Positions 1 to 8,214 of a DNA stretch of 64,000 nucleotides are shown piece by piece. Made by a program: the position numbers and the translations under genes. The DNA is from Nocardioides sp. SLBN-35 (GTDB lineage Bacteria > Actinomycetota > Actinomycetes > Propionibacteriales > Nocardioidaceae). Below the pieces are notes generated by a model. The model did not search any database and was not told the origin of the DNA. It saw only the letters and a program-made list of their open reading frames with translations. The stretch lies in assembly GCF_006715725.1 (NCBI RefSeq), contig NZ_VFNU01000001.1, positions 1,116,001 through 1,180,000 of the forward strand. Direction: 5' to 3'. Positions within the stretch are counted from its first letter, which is position 1; each line of letters opens with the position of its first letter.

Positions 1-275
1 GGGCCCCGGAGGAGCACTGGACGGTCCGCGAGCTCGCCAGCGCCTGCCGGGTCTCCGCGTCTCTGCTCGACGACCGCTTCCGCAGCGTCCTCGGGATGCC
101 CCCGATCCGCTATCTGACGACCTGGCGGATGCACGTCGCCCAGGACCTGCTGGCCACCACCCACCTCGGCGTCGCCGTGATCGCCCGACGGGTCGGCTAC
201 GAGTCGGAGGAGGCCTTCAGCCGCGCCTTCAAGCGCAAGCACGGCGTCGCGCCGAGCGTGTGGCGCCGCGGCTGA
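1..275 (+). CDS. AraC-family transcriptional regulator, C-terminal part (5' end outside window)
   Basis: The open frame enters from the left edge (first complete codon at base 3) and ends at TGA 273-275, giving about 90 residues. They form the double helix-turn-helix DNA-binding domain of the AraC/XylS family. The first helix pair reads TVRELASACRVSASLLDDRF. The second carries the family signature IARRVGYESEEAFSRAFKRK followed by the GVAPSVWRR tail. The effector-binding N-terminus lies outside the window, so the inducer and targets cannot be inferred. The next gene, purS, has its own promoter. Confidence 0.85.
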   Translation, partial: APEEHWTVRELASACRVSASLLDDRFRSVLGMPPIRYLTTWRMHVAQDLLATTHLGVAVIARRVGYESEEAFSRAFKRKHGVAPSVWRRG

Positions 276-339
276 TCGGGCGGCCGGCCGGCCGTGTCCG
301 CGACGGCGACCGCGAATCGGTCCCAGCGCCCGGCGGCAC

Positions 340-345
340 TAGACT
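340..345 (+). promoter_or_regulatory. -10 box of leaderless purS promoter
   Basis: TAGACT lies 7 bases before the GTG start of purS with no Shine-Dalgarno sequence between them. This places the transcription start at or next to the start codon. Confidence 0.6.
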
Positions 346-352
346 GCGGGCC

Positions 353-598
353 GTGGCCCGAGTCGTCGTTGCTGTCATGCCGAAGCCCGAGATCCTCGAC
401 CCCCAGGGGAAGGCCGTCCAGGGCGCACTGCCCCGGCTGGGCTTCGCCGGCGTCACCGACGTCCGCCAGGGCAAGCGGTTCGAGATCGAGCTCGAGGGCG
501 ACGTCACCGACGCCGTGCTCGCCGAGGTCGAGAAGATGGCGGAGACGCTGCTCTCGAACCCGGTCATCGAGAACTACACCGTGAGCGTCGAGCAGTGA
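353..598 (+). CDS. purS: Phosphoribosylformylglycinamidine synthase, PurS subunit
   Basis: An 81-residue PurS, the small structural subunit of the three-part FGAM synthase (PurS-PurQ-PurL) of de novo purine synthesis. PurS dimers bridge the glutaminase PurQ to the synthase PurL and help channel ammonia. The sequence begins [20 protein letters not shown] and shows the usual KxxxxLDPQG and [17 protein letters not shown] pattern. GTG 353 gives the standard family length. An upstream ATG would add about 30 residues with no family counterpart and would sit before the -10 box. The stop overlaps the purQ start by 4 bases, so the two are translationally coupled. purL follows 7 kb away on the same strand. 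Confidence 0.95.
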   Translation: MARVVVAVMPKPEILDPQGKAVQGALPRLGFAGVTDVRQGKRFEIELEGDVTDAVLAEVEKMAETLLSNPVIENYTVSVEQ

Positions 599-1263
599 GG
601 ATCGGCGTCGTCACCTTCCCGGGCTCCCTCGACGACGTCGACGCGCAGCGCGCGGTCCGGATCGGCGGCAACGAGGCCGTTGCCCTCTGGCACGGGGACG
701 CTGACCTCAAGGGCGTCGACGCGGTCATCCTCCCGGGTGGCTTCTCGTACGGCGACTACCTGCGCTGCGGCGCCATCTCCCGGTTCGCCCCGGCGATGGG
801 CAAGGTCGTCGAGGCGGCCGCCGCCGGCATGCCGGTGCTCGGCATCTGCAACGGCTTCCAGATCCTCTGCGAGTCCCACCTGCTGCCCGGCGCGCTGATC
901 CGCAACGACCACCGCAAGTTCGTGTGCCGCGACCAGCTGCTCCGCATCGAGAACAACCGCACCGCCTGGACCTCGGCCTACGAGCAGGGCCAGGAGATCC
1001 GGATCGTGCTCAAGAACGGCGAGGGCGGCTTCGTCGCCGACGCCGAGACCCTCGCCCGGATCGAGGGCGAGGGCCAGGTCGTGGCGCGCTACCTCGAGGT
1101 CAACCCCAACGGCTCCCTCGACGACATCGCCGGCGTCACCAACGCGCGCGGCAATGTCGTGGGCCTGATGCCCCACCCCGAGCACGCGGTCGAGAAGCTC
1201 ACCGGCAGCGGCCTCGACGGGCTCGGCTTCTTCACCTCGCTCGTCGAGACCGCCTTCGCCTGA
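595..1263 (+). CDS. purQ: Phosphoribosylformylglycinamidine synthase, PurQ glutaminase subunit
   Basis: A 222-residue class I glutamine amidotransferase that releases ammonia from glutamine for FGAM synthase. The nucleophile is Cys85 in GICNGFQIL, and the His-Glu pair lies in MPHPEHAVE near residue 193. The N-terminal [11 protein letters not shown] and [15 protein letters not shown] are typical of PurQ. The GTG start overlaps the purS stop (GTGA), and the length matches the stand-alone bacterial subunit. The gene converges on the codB-type permease. The intervening space carries a long-loop inverted repeat that may end transcription from both sides. Confidence 0.96.
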   Translation: MRIGVVTFPGSLDDVDAQRAVRIGGNEAVALWHGDADLKGVDAVILPGGFSYGDYLRCGAISRFAPAMGKVVEAAAAGMPVLGICNGFQILCESHLLPGALIRNDHRKFVCRDQLLRIENNRTAWTSAYEQGQEIRIVLKNGEGGFVADAETLARIEGEGQVVARYLEVNPNGSLDDIAGVTNARGNVVGLMPHPEHAVEKLTGSGLDGLGFFTSLVETAFA

Positions 1264-1285
1264 CCCGTCCTCGGGCGGCTGTGTT

Positions 1286-1348
1286 CCGCACCCCATACGT
1301 TCTGGCTGCGGATTCAGGAGTTTCGCGACCAATTCGTATGGGGTGCGG
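1286..1348. repeat. 14-bp perfect inverted repeat with 35-base loop between convergent purQ and codB
   Basis: Arms CCGCACCCCATACG (1286-1299) and CGTATGGGGTGCGG (1335-1348) are exact reverse complements. The loop is longer than in a usual intrinsic terminator and no T-run follows. The position between two convergent genes suggests bidirectional termination or an intergenic repeat element. Confidence 0.7.
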
Positions 1349-1355
1349 TGCCGAC

Positions 1356-2660
1356 TCAGCTGAGCCGGCGGTTGAGCCCGGCGCGCCCGACGGCGTACGA
1401 GCCGCACGCGGCCAGCACGACGCCGATGACAGGTGGCACGCCGAACTCGGTCTCCTTGGCGATCCACGCGATGCCACTGGCGAGTGCGTAGACCGCGAGG
1501 TTGGGGACGTTGAGGGCGGGCAGGCGCTCGCCCTCGGGCATCCCGCCGCGGCGCCAGCGGGCGAGGTAGTCGCCGATCACCACGCCGCCGAGCGGCGGGA
1601 TGAAGACGCCGAGCAGGACCAGGTAGTCGACCAGGTGGTTCTGCACGCCGGCCAGCGCGAGCACGGTGCCGATCACCGAGCCGCCGATCACGAACGGCGT
1701 CTTCTTGGGCTTCTCGAACAGCTCGGCTCCCGCGACCCCGAAGGCGTACGCCGTGTCCGCGTTCGACTTCCACAGGTTGCCGAACAGCAGCACCAGGCCC
1801 CAGGTGACCAGGCCGAGGTCGTAGAGCACGAGCACGAAGTCGCCCTGGCCGAAGGTCATCGCGCCGGTCGCCCCGAAGAAGATCATCAGGCCGTTGCCGA
1901 TCAGGAAGCCGATCACGCAGGCGACCAGCGCCTGGCTGCCGCTGCGGGCGAACCGGGTCCAGTTGGGTGCCTGGGTGCCCGCCGAGACGAAGGTGCCGAC
2001 CACCGTGGTGATCGCGACGGCCATGGTCATCGAGCCGTTGGGCTGGACGTCGGCCAGCCCGGACCAGCCGCCGACCTCGTCGAGGGAGCGGAAGAGCACC
2101 CAGAAGGCGAGGATCAGGATGAGTGGGGTGGAGATGGCCGAGACCCAGTACATGCCGCGGTAGCCGTAGCAGGCGGTCAGGCACATGAGCACGCTGGTCA
2201 CGATCATCACCGCGGCCTTGGCGAGGTCGGACTCCCAGGAGAACGCCTGCGCGGTGAGGTCGCCGATGGTGCCGATGACGACGCCGTACCAGCCGATCTG
2301 GGTGCCGCCGAGCAGGATCGAGCCGAGCTTGCTGCCGCGGTGCCCGAGCACGTAGCGGGCCATCACGACCGTGGTGAGGCCGGTGTTGGCGCCGATCCAG
2401 CCGAGCAGTGCGACGTAGGTGCCGAGGACCAGCGAGCCGAGCAGGATCACCCGGACCAGCTCGCCGAGGGCGAACGCCGAGCCGAGCTGGGCGCCGGCGA
2501 GCATGGTCGGGGTGAACACGGTGAACCCGAGCAGCACCACCGCGAGCGAGAGGAACGACTTGCGGGCGTGGGCGGGGACCGGGGTGACCGGGTAGTCGGG
2601 GTCGACGACGGCCTGCGTGCTCCCGGCGGCGGGCTGGACCGTGTCGTCGGACAGGGTCAT
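1356..2660 (-). CDS. codB: Cytosine permease (NCS1 family)
   Basis: A 434-residue integral membrane protein with about 12 hydrophobic segments, collinear with E. coli CodB. Shared blocks are the GLTT motif after the second segment, LLGGTQIGWYGV, SAGTQAPNWTRFARSG, LFGNLWKSNADTAYAFG, and IPPLGGVVIGDYL near the end. NCS1 carriers import nucleobases with a cation. The ATG at 2660 overlaps the stop of the upstream deaminase gene by 4 bases, so permease and deaminase form an operon for uptake and use of cytosine. A PucR-type regulator is divergent from this operon and is the likely controller. The exact substrate (cytosine or a related base) is inferred from this pairing. Confidence 0.9.
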   Translation of the reverse strand: MTLSDDTVQPAAGSTQAVVDPDYPVTPVPAHARKSFLSLAVVLLGFTVFTPTMLAGAQLGSAFALGELVRVILLGSLVLGTYVALLGWIGANTGLTTVVMARYVLGHRGSKLGSILLGGTQIGWYGVVIGTIGDLTAQAFSWESDLAKAAVMIVTSVLMCLTACYGYRGMYWVSAISTPLILILAFWVLFRSLDEVGGWSGLADVQPNGSMTMAVAITTVVGTFVSAGTQAPNWTRFARSGSQALVACVIGFLIGNGLMIFFGATGAMTFGQGDFVLVLYDLGLVTWGLVLLFGNLWKSNADTAYAFGVAGAELFEKPKKTPFVIGGSVIGTVLALAGVQNHLVDYLVLLGVFIPPLGGVVIGDYLARWRRGGMPEGERLPALNVPNLAVYALASGIAWIAKETEFGVPPVIGVVLAACGSYAVGRAGLNRRLS

Positions 2661-3115
2661 GCCTCCTCCCCGATGTCCTCGGCCCACAGGTCCGGCTTCT
2701 CCCGCATCATCGTGGCCATCAGGTCCAGGCAGGTCGGGTCGTCGAGCACGTCGACCACGACGCCGCGCGAGCGCAGCCACTCCTCGGAGGCCTGGAAGCT
2801 CCTGTTCTCGCCGACCACGATCCGCGGGATGTCGTAGAGCACCGAGGTGCCCGCGCACATGAAGCAGGGGGACAGCGTGGTGTACAGGGTGCTCGCCCGG
2901 TAGATCTTGGCGGGCAGCCGGCCGGCGTTCTCGATGCAGTCGGTCTCGCCGTGCCGGATCGCGGAGCCGAGCTGGACCCGGCGGTTGCGGCCGACGGCGA
3001 GCACCTCGCCCTCGTGGACGAGCGCGGCGCCGATGGGGATGCCGCCCTCCTCCCAGCCGATCCGGGCCTGCTCGATCGCCAGGTCGAGGAACCTGCGGTC
3101 GTCGTCGGTGCTCAT
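2657..3115 (-). CDS. Cytosine deaminase, yeast FCY1-type (nucleoside deaminase fold)
   Basis: A 152-residue zinc deaminase of the CDA superfamily. The zinc site is visible as His55-Gly-Glu57 (HGETDCIENAG) and Cys84-x-x-Cys87 (LSPCFMCAG). The match to yeast cytosine deaminase extends past the zinc site: TLYTTLSPC, IPRIVVGEN, and the ending WAEDIGEE parallel FCY1 closely, so this is not an E. coli CodA-type amidohydrolase. The product would convert cytosine to uracil and ammonia in the cytoplasm. It is the first gene of an operon with the codB permease (4-base overlap). A promoter is expected in the 119-bp space shared with the divergent PucR gene. Confidence 0.9.
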   Translation of the reverse strand: MSTDDDRRFLDLAIEQARIGWEEGGIPIGAALVHEGEVLAVGRNRRVQLGSAIRHGETDCIENAGRLPAKIYRASTLYTTLSPCFMCAGTSVLYDIPRIVVGENRSFQASEEWLRSRGVVVDVLDDPTCLDLMATMMREKPDLWAEDIGEEA

Positions 3116-3234
3116 GGGTGCCTCCGCGTCGGGGTGGGGACGGTGTGTCGGGGCTCACATCACCACGCGCACCGGAGGTCGACAAGGGACATACTGTCTG
3201 GTGTGAGCGTCAATTCTGCGGACGGAACGTCCTG

Positions 3235-4776
3235 ATGGGGGCAACTCTCGCCGAGGTGCTGGCCCTGCCGTCGTTCCGGGCTGCCAACACCGAGGTGCTC
3301 GTCGGCGACGTCGAGCGGGTCCAGGTCCGCTGGGTGCACTCCTCGGAGGTCTTCGAGATGGGGGCGCTGCTCGCGGGCGGCGAGGTGCTGCTGACCACCG
3401 GGCTGGGCCTGCACGGGCGCACGGCCGACCACCTGGCGTCGTACGTCGACCAGCTGGCCGACGCGGGCGTCGCGGCCCTCGCGCTGGAGCTGGGCCGGAC
3501 CTTCTTCACGGTGCCCGAGCCGATCCTGGCCGCCGCGCGTCGGCGCGACCTGGCGCTGCTGGCGTTCCCGACGATGGTGCCGTTCGAGCGGATGGTCGAG
3601 GACTTCCACGAGCTGCTCGTACGACGACGGGTCGCCTCGGGCGGGGACGCCGGGGACGCCGGTTGGCGGGCGCTGACCCAGGTGGTGATCGAGGGCCGCG
3701 GGCTGCGTGCCCTGCTCGACGAGGTGTCCCGGCTCGCGGGCTGCGGCGTCGAGCTGCGCGACCCCGACGGCCAGACCGTCGAGCGGAGTCGGATCGCGTC
3801 GGTGTCGGAGGAGGCCGGCGTCTCGACCCCGGTCCGTGGGCCGTCCGGCCCGCTCGGCGTGCTGCGCCTGCTCGGCGAGGAGAGCCAGGACCGGCTGCGG
3901 CTGGCCGAGGTCGCGGCGCACGCCGTGGCGCTCGAGGTGGGGCGGGGGAGCGGGGCCGGGCACCGGCCCGGGCCCGCGCAGTCGCTGGTCTCCGACCTGG
4001 TCGCCGGCGTGGTGGTCTCCCGGGCCGACGTGCTGCACCGGCTGACCGCGCTCGGCTGGCCGCCGCAGGAGGGTCGCCACCTGGTCGTGGCGGCGGTCGA
4101 GGTTGATGCCGCCGTACCGCTGACGGACGCGGTGGCCGCCACCGAGGCGGTGTTCCACGAGGAGGAGCGGGGCGACCCGGCGGTGCTGGTCGGCATCAGC
4201 GGCGGGCATGTCGTGGTCGTGCACCGCGGCGGCCGGCGGCCGGTGCCGGCCCAGGTCCGCGACGAGCTGGAGGCCGCGCGGGAGCGGCTGGCCGACCGGC
4301 TCCCGGGCCGGGTGCTGGTCGCCGCGACGACGCCGGTCGCCGACGCCGGCGACCTCGCCGCGGCCGTCGGCCGCGCCCGGCAGGTGCTGCGCACCGCGCG
4401 GCGCTACGGCCGGCGCGACGGTGTCGTGATGGAGCGCGACGTGGCCGCCCACCGGCTGGTCACCTCGGCCGTCGACCCGGCGGTGATGCGGGCGTTCGTC
4501 CGCGAGCAGATCGGGCCCCTCGTCGACCACGACCGCGAGCACCGCAGCGAGCTGCTGCGCACGCTCGACGCCTACCTCGCCTGCTCGCTCTCCAAGGCCC
4601 GGACCGCAGACCTGCTGGGGATCCGCCGGCAGTCGCTCTACGACCGGCTGTCCCGGATCGAGCGGCTGCTCGGCGTCTCCCTCGACGAGCCCGACCACCG
4701 CACCGGCCTCGGGATCGCGCTCCTGGGCTGGCGGATGCGGACCGGGCTCGACCCGCAGGTCGGCTTCGGCGGCTGA
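3235..4776 (+). CDS. PucR-family transcriptional regulator, divergent from codB-deaminase operon
   Basis: A 513-residue regulator. Residues 1-125 match the PucR N-terminal ligand domain (LAEVLALPSFRAANTEVLVG, LLTTGLGL). The C-terminus carries the PucR helix-turn-helix (LLRTLDAYLACSLSKARTAD, then LGIRRQSLYDRLSRIERLLG). PucR proteins control purine, pyrimidine or other nitrogen-ring catabolism. Divergence from the cytosine deaminase/permease operon makes that operon the likely target. ATG 3235 is chosen because the PucR domain begins right after it; the frame is open for about 40 more codons upstream but these overlap the promoter space. The downstream end is followed by a long-loop inverted repeat. 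Confidence 0.87.
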   Translation: MGATLAEVLALPSFRAANTEVLVGDVERVQVRWVHSSEVFEMGALLAGGEVLLTTGLGLHGRTADHLASYVDQLADAGVAALALELGRTFFTVPEPILAAARRRDLALLAFPTMVPFERMVEDFHELLVRRRVASGGDAGDAGWRALTQVVIEGRGLRALLDEVSRLAGCGVELRDPDGQTVERSRIASVSEEAGVSTPVRGPSGPLGVLRLLGEESQDRLRLAEVAAHAVALEVGRGSGAGHRPGPAQSLVSDLVAGVVVSRADVLHRLTALGWPPQEGRHLVVAAVEVDAAVPLTDAVAATEAVFHEEERGDPAVLVGISGGHVVVVHRGGRRPVPAQVRDELEAARERLADRLPGRVLVAATTPVADAGDLAAAVGRARQVLRTARRYGRRDGVVMERDVAAHRLVTSAVDPAVMRAFVREQIGPLVDHDREHRSELLRTLDAYLACSLSKARTADLLGIRRQSLYDRLSRIERLLGVSLDEPDHRTGLGIALLGWRMRTGLDPQVGFGG

Positions 4777-4779
4777 TCG

Positions 4780-4878
4780 GCTTGTAACTAAGTGTTACGC
4801 GCCGAATTCCGGTGCAACAGCGCCCGGGTAGCAGCCACAACGCCCGGGTGGTCGGGTACGTAACACTTAGTTACAAGC
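4780..4878. repeat. 20-bp perfect inverted repeat with 59-base loop
   Basis: Arm 4780-4799 (GCTTGTAACTAAGTGTTACG) and arm 4859-4878 are exact reverse complements. The arms are AT-richer than the surroundings, and each contains the internal dyad GTAAC...GTTAC. The loop contains CGCCCGGGT twice. The element fills the space between the convergent PucR and DUF1906 genes, so it could act as a terminator. Its symmetry also allows a protein-binding or mobile-repeat role. Confidence 0.75.
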
Positions 4879-4886
4879 GGCGCGGC

Positions 4887-6074
4887 TCAGCTCCCGAGCA
4901 GCGACGCCCAGTTCTTCTTGGTCCAGCTGTCCTTGACCTTCTGCCCGGCCTGTCCCTGCCAGGCGTGGATGCCGGCGCGCAACAACTTGTTGTACTTCTT
5001 CGACATCTTGCCCGGGTAGTGGCCCTTCTGCTGCAGCAGGCACTTCAGGGCGCGGACCTGGCGCGGCTTGGCCTTGCGCGGCGCGACCTTCTTGTAGGTC
5101 TTCAGGCTCACCTTGATGCCGCCGCAGCCGTAGCCGGGCACCGTCGTGGCGCCGAGCTCGAGCCAGTTGCGGTCGATGTTGATCGTCACGCCGCCCCAGG
5201 TCTCGTTGTGGCCGCCCTGGTACTGCTTCACCCGGCCGCCGGGACGCCAGCCGTCCTCGGCGATGTAGCTGGTCGAGGTGTTCGCGACGCCGTCCCAGCG
5301 CGCGATCCAGATCCGGTCGGGCAGGACGACGTCCGCGCGGCCCTGGACGCGGGCCTGGTCGAGGATCTTGATGCCGGATCCGGCGCTGGAGTAGACGCCC
5401 GAGAGGTAGCCGAGCTGGCGCACCCGCGTGGTCCAGGCGCTGAGGAAGGCCAGCGCCGGCTCGGTGCACCCCGCGTTGGCCTTGCTCAGGCTCCAGCCCT
5501 CGAGGTCGTACCAGAGCGTGCTGCCCGGCACGATGCCCAGCGCGGTCGCCGCGGCCACGGCGCTGTCGGCCTCCGCGGAGCCCTGGGCGCGCGCGGCGGC
5601 GTACCCGTTCGTCGTGTCGTTGATGATCGTCGGGTCGATCGTGGCGCCGTAGCGCGGGAACCGGCCGACGCAGCTCGACTGCGGGCCGAGCGTGATCGCC
5701 AGGATCTGCCAGCCCTTGGCCAGCTGGGTCGACACCCAGGTCGGGGTCAGCTTCTTCTGCTCGCGGCAGAACCGCGAGGCCCCGGAGATGTAGACGCCGA
5801 CGGCCCGGAACGGCGAGTGCGCCAGCCAGGTGTCCATCTTGGCCTGCGACTGGGTCTCGCACTGGTCGAAGCCCAGGCCGGTGAAGTTGCCCGGCGTCGG
5901 CGGGTTCGTGGACTTCGCCGCCAGGTCCACCGGCGCGTCGGTGCTGTTCGCCGTGGGCGTGCCACTCAGCGGGGAGAGCACCAGCGCGAGCAGGACCAGC
6001 AGGACGCCGGCACCGGTGCCCAGCAGGGGGAGGTGGAAGCGGCGGTGGGACGGACGAACGGGCCGGGAAGGCAT
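4887..6074 (-). CDS. Secreted DUF1906 (Rv2525c-like) glycoside-hydrolase-fold protein
   Basis: A 395-residue exported protein. Residues 1-43 hold a basic start (including SHRRFHL, a possible but imperfect twin-arginine motif) and a hydrophobic segment. Residues about 62-295 match the DUF1906/Rv2525c-like TIM-barrel domain: GLGFDQCETQSQAKMDTW, AVGVYISG, LWYDLEGW, SGVYSSAGSGIKIL, IWIARWDGVANT. Acidic residues at YDLEGW sit where lysozyme-like relatives have catalytic acids. The C-terminal roughly 80 residues are Lys/Arg-rich and resemble a peptidoglycan-binding repeat (VRALKCLLQQKGHYPGKMSK). A role in cell-wall turnover or binding is inferred. The gene diverges from the Ser/Thr kinase gene across 120 bp. 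Confidence 0.82.
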   Translation of the reverse strand: MPSRPVRPSHRRFHLPLLGTGAGVLLVLLALVLSPLSGTPTANSTDAPVDLAAKSTNPPTPGNFTGLGFDQCETQSQAKMDTWLAHSPFRAVGVYISGASRFCREQKKLTPTWVSTQLAKGWQILAITLGPQSSCVGRFPRYGATIDPTIINDTTNGYAAARAQGSAEADSAVAAATALGIVPGSTLWYDLEGWSLSKANAGCTEPALAFLSAWTTRVRQLGYLSGVYSSAGSGIKILDQARVQGRADVVLPDRIWIARWDGVANTSTSYIAEDGWRPGGRVKQYQGGHNETWGGVTINIDRNWLELGATTVPGYGCGGIKVSLKTYKKVAPRKAKPRQVRALKCLLQQKGHYPGKMSKKYNKLLRAGIHAWQGQAGQKVKDSWTKKNWASLLGS

Positions 6075-6159
6075 CTCGGACTCCAGGGGAAGAGGGGTCG
6101 GCAGGTAAAGGCCGAGTCACGATAACCACAAGATTCACACGAGTAACAGGGCTTCGGAT

Positions 6160-6179
6160 GAACTACAGAGTTGTAGTTC
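6160..6179. promoter_or_regulatory. Palindromic operator candidate in the kinase promoter
   Basis: GAACTACA-GAGT-TGTAGTTC is a perfect 8-bp inverted repeat with a 4-base centre. It lies just upstream of the TACGGT -10 box of the kinase gene, in the -35/spacer zone. A protein bound here would block that promoter and could also affect the divergent DUF1906 gene. Confidence 0.55.
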
Positions 6180-6182
6180 GTC

Positions 6183-6188
6183 TACGGT
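6183..6188 (+). promoter_or_regulatory. -10 box of leaderless kinase promoter
   Basis: TACGGT ends 6 bases before GTG 6195, with no ribosome-binding site between them. Confidence 0.5.
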
Positions 6189-6194
6189 GGCGGA

Positions 6195-8009
6195 GTGCCG
6201 CTGCAACCGGGTGATTCGTTCGGTCGGTACGACGTGACCGGGCACCTCGGACGAGGCGGCATGGGCGTCGTGCTGGCCGCCGTCCACCGCGACCTGGACC
6301 GGCCCGTCGCGCTCAAGGTGCTCGCCCCGCACCTCGTCGACGACGCCGGATACCGGGCGCGGTTCCTGCGTGAGGCGAAGGCCCTCGCGCGGCTGGACTC
6401 GCCGTACGTCGTCCGGGTCTTCGACGCGGGCGAGGAGGAGGGCGCCCTCTTCATCGCGACCGAGCTGGTGGCCGGCGGCGACCTCAACCAGCTGCTGCGC
6501 GGGCGGGGTGCGCTGCCGGCCGCCGACGCCGTCGCGCTGGTCCGCGACCTGGCCGTCGGGCTCGGCGCGGCCCACGACGTCGGGATCCTGCACCGCGACA
6601 TCAAGCCGTCCAACGTGCTCGTCGCCCGGCTCCCCGACGGGCGGATCCGGCCGGTGCTCTGCGACTTCGGCATCGCCGCGGTCGCCGACCTCGAGCAGCT
6701 CGCCACCACCGGTGCGGTGGGGACGCCCGGCTACATGGCACCCGAGCGGCACCAGGGCTCGGACGCCAGCGTCGCCTCCGACATCTACGCGCTCGGCTGC
6801 CTGCTCTGGGCGGCACTGACCGCGCGGGCGCCGTACGAGGGGATGACCGGGCAGGTCCTGCTCGGTCACCTCCAGGGCCCGATCCCGCAGCTGCCGGCCA
6901 CCTCGAGGGAGGCGCGGGCGCTCAACGAGGTGCTCACCGTCGCGCTGGCCAAGGACCCCGCCGACCGGTTCGGTACGACGGCCGAGCTGGTCGCCGCGCT
7001 CGACGCGGTCCCGCTCGGTCCCGTCGAGCACACCCTGATCGCCCCGCCCCCGCCGCCGCTCCCGGCCGGGCGCCGGTCGCGGCGTACCCCGCTCCTCGCC
7101 GGTCTGATCGGCCTCGTCGCGACGCTCGCCCTGGTCGCGGGCGCGATCGTCTGGGCCCTCGACGGCTCGGACCCGGCCCCGCCGGCGCGCGCGAGCGACC
7201 CGTCGACCGATGGCGCCGAGCCGGAGGACGACCCGCTGCTCGCCGCCTTCCCCCGGGCGGCCGACTGCGGGGTGGTGCCCGATCCCAAGTCGGCCCGGGT
7301 GCAGGCGCGGTGGTGCCTCGACGACACGTCGTCGGTGTACTACGCCCAGTGGCGCACCTGGGACGCCATGGACGCCAACTACCGGGACCGGATCGAGCGG
7401 GACCACTCCTACCGTCCCGACGTGAAGGCAGCCTGGGTGGAGCTGGCCGAGGTCGACCGCGACCACTGCCGGCGCAAGCTCGCCGTCTGGTACGCCGACC
7501 GCACGGCGCCGTACTCGATCACCGTCTGCGCGGACAGCGAGCAGGAGGTGCTCGACGTGCTCGACGCCATCGACCTGCCCTCGGGCGACGAGGTCGTCGC
7601 TCGTGCCGGTGCGGTCCCCGATGCGCTCGTCACCGCCTTCCCGAGCGCCGCCGTCTGCAAGGTCGTCGCCGAGCCGAAGCCGATCCGGGTCCGCGCGCGC
7701 TGGTGCCACGACGCGACCTCGTCGGTGCACTACACGCAGTGGACCGACTGGGACGCGATGGACGCCAACTACCGCCGTCAGACCCTCACCCCGGTCACCG
7801 ACCTGGGTGAGGACCTCACCGCGGCGTGGGTCGAGCTGACCAAGGCCGAGGGCGAGACCTGGGAGACCAAGCTCGCGGTCTGGTACGCCGACGAAGGCGC
7901 GCCGTACTCCGTGACCATCTATGCCGACACCCGGGAGGCCGCCCGGCGGGTGTTCGACAGCCTCGACCTGCGGCCCGGTGACGAGGTCGCCGCCGTCCCA
8001 CGGGGCTGA
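6195..8009 (+). CDS. Membrane Ser/Thr protein kinase with duplicated extracytoplasmic domain
   Basis: A 604-residue PknB-type receptor kinase. The catalytic domain (residues 8-270) has all key motifs: LGRGGMG glycine loop at 18-24, Lys41 (VALKVL), Glu60, HRDIKPSN at 133-140 with Asp135, DFG at 157-159, and [10 protein letters not shown] proline-rich linker leads to one membrane segment at about 299-321. The outer part consists of two copies of a roughly 120-residue module (about 350-466 and 472-600). Both copies share FP-AA-C-VV...[33 protein letters not shown] and LPSGDEV/LRPGDEV. This outer region is not PASTA; I do not recognise the family. The signal sensed is unknown. The GTG start is set by the -10 box 6 bases upstream. 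Confidence 0.92.
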   Translation: MPLQPGDSFGRYDVTGHLGRGGMGVVLAAVHRDLDRPVALKVLAPHLVDDAGYRARFLREAKALARLDSPYVVRVFDAGEEEGALFIATELVAGGDLNQLLRGRGALPAADAVALVRDLAVGLGAAHDVGILHRDIKPSNVLVARLPDGRIRPVLCDFGIAAVADLEQLATTGAVGTPGYMAPERHQGSDASVASDIYALGCLLWAALTARAPYEGMTGQVLLGHLQGPIPQLPATSREARALNEVLTVALAKDPADRFGTTAELVAALDAVPLGPVEHTLIAPPPPPLPAGRRSRRTPLLAGLIGLVATLALVAGAIVWALDGSDPAPPARASDPSTDGAEPEDDPLLAAFPRAADCGVVPDPKSARVQARWCLDDTSSVYYAQWRTWDAMDANYRDRIERDHSYRPDVKAAWVELAEVDRDHCRRKLAVWYADRTAPYSITVCADSEQEVLDVLDAIDLPSGDEVVARAGAVPDALVTAFPSAAVCKVVAEPKPIRVRARWCHDATSSVHYTQWTDWDAMDANYRRQTLTPVTDLGEDLTAAWVELTKAEGETWETKLAVWYADEGAPYSVTIYADTREAARRVFDSLDLRPGDEVAAVPRG

Positions 8010-8169
8010 GCCCCGACCCATCGGTGGCTGGCTGCTGCGCGCCACCGCAGCGGCGCGCTCGCTGCGTTGCAGGTGCTCGATGGGCGGACGAGCACTACTT
8101 CGCACCTGCGCCTTGCGATCGCACCCCTGCGATGACGCTCGCGACGCCACCCACCGATGGGTCGGGGCT
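8009..8169. repeat. 19-bp perfect inverted repeat enclosing a 123-base structured spacer upstream of purL
   Basis: Arms 8009-8027 (AGCCCCGACCCATCGGTGG) and 8151-8169 are exact reverse complements, with an imperfect extension inward. Inside lie further inverted repeats: GCAGGTG 8069-8075 with CACCTGC 8103-8109, and GTGCTCG 8073-8079 with CGAGCAC 8089-8095, which overlap and so could be alternative folds. The element begins at the kinase stop codon and ends 33 bases before the purL -10 box. It may terminate the kinase transcript or be an intergenic repeat. No reading frame is evident in it. Confidence 0.7.
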
Positions 8170-8201
8170 GAGCCGAAGCAGGTGATCGGCCCGGTCACGG
8201 A

Positions 8202-8207
8202 TACCCT
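8202..8207 (+). promoter_or_regulatory. -10 box of leaderless purL promoter
   Basis: TACCCT ends 7 bases before the GTG start of purL, the same layout as for purS. Confidence 0.55.
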
Positions 8208-8214
8208 TGGGGCC

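Noticed and set aside
574-2184. Long open frame on the minus strand across purQ and codB
   Set aside because: It is the shadow of purQ and codB in a high-GC genome; the translation is Arg/Pro-rich with no domain, while the other frames match known proteins.
4780-4878. Inverted repeat as ends of an insertion sequence
   Set aside because: Only 59 bases lie between the arms, no transposase is present, and no flanking target duplication is evident.
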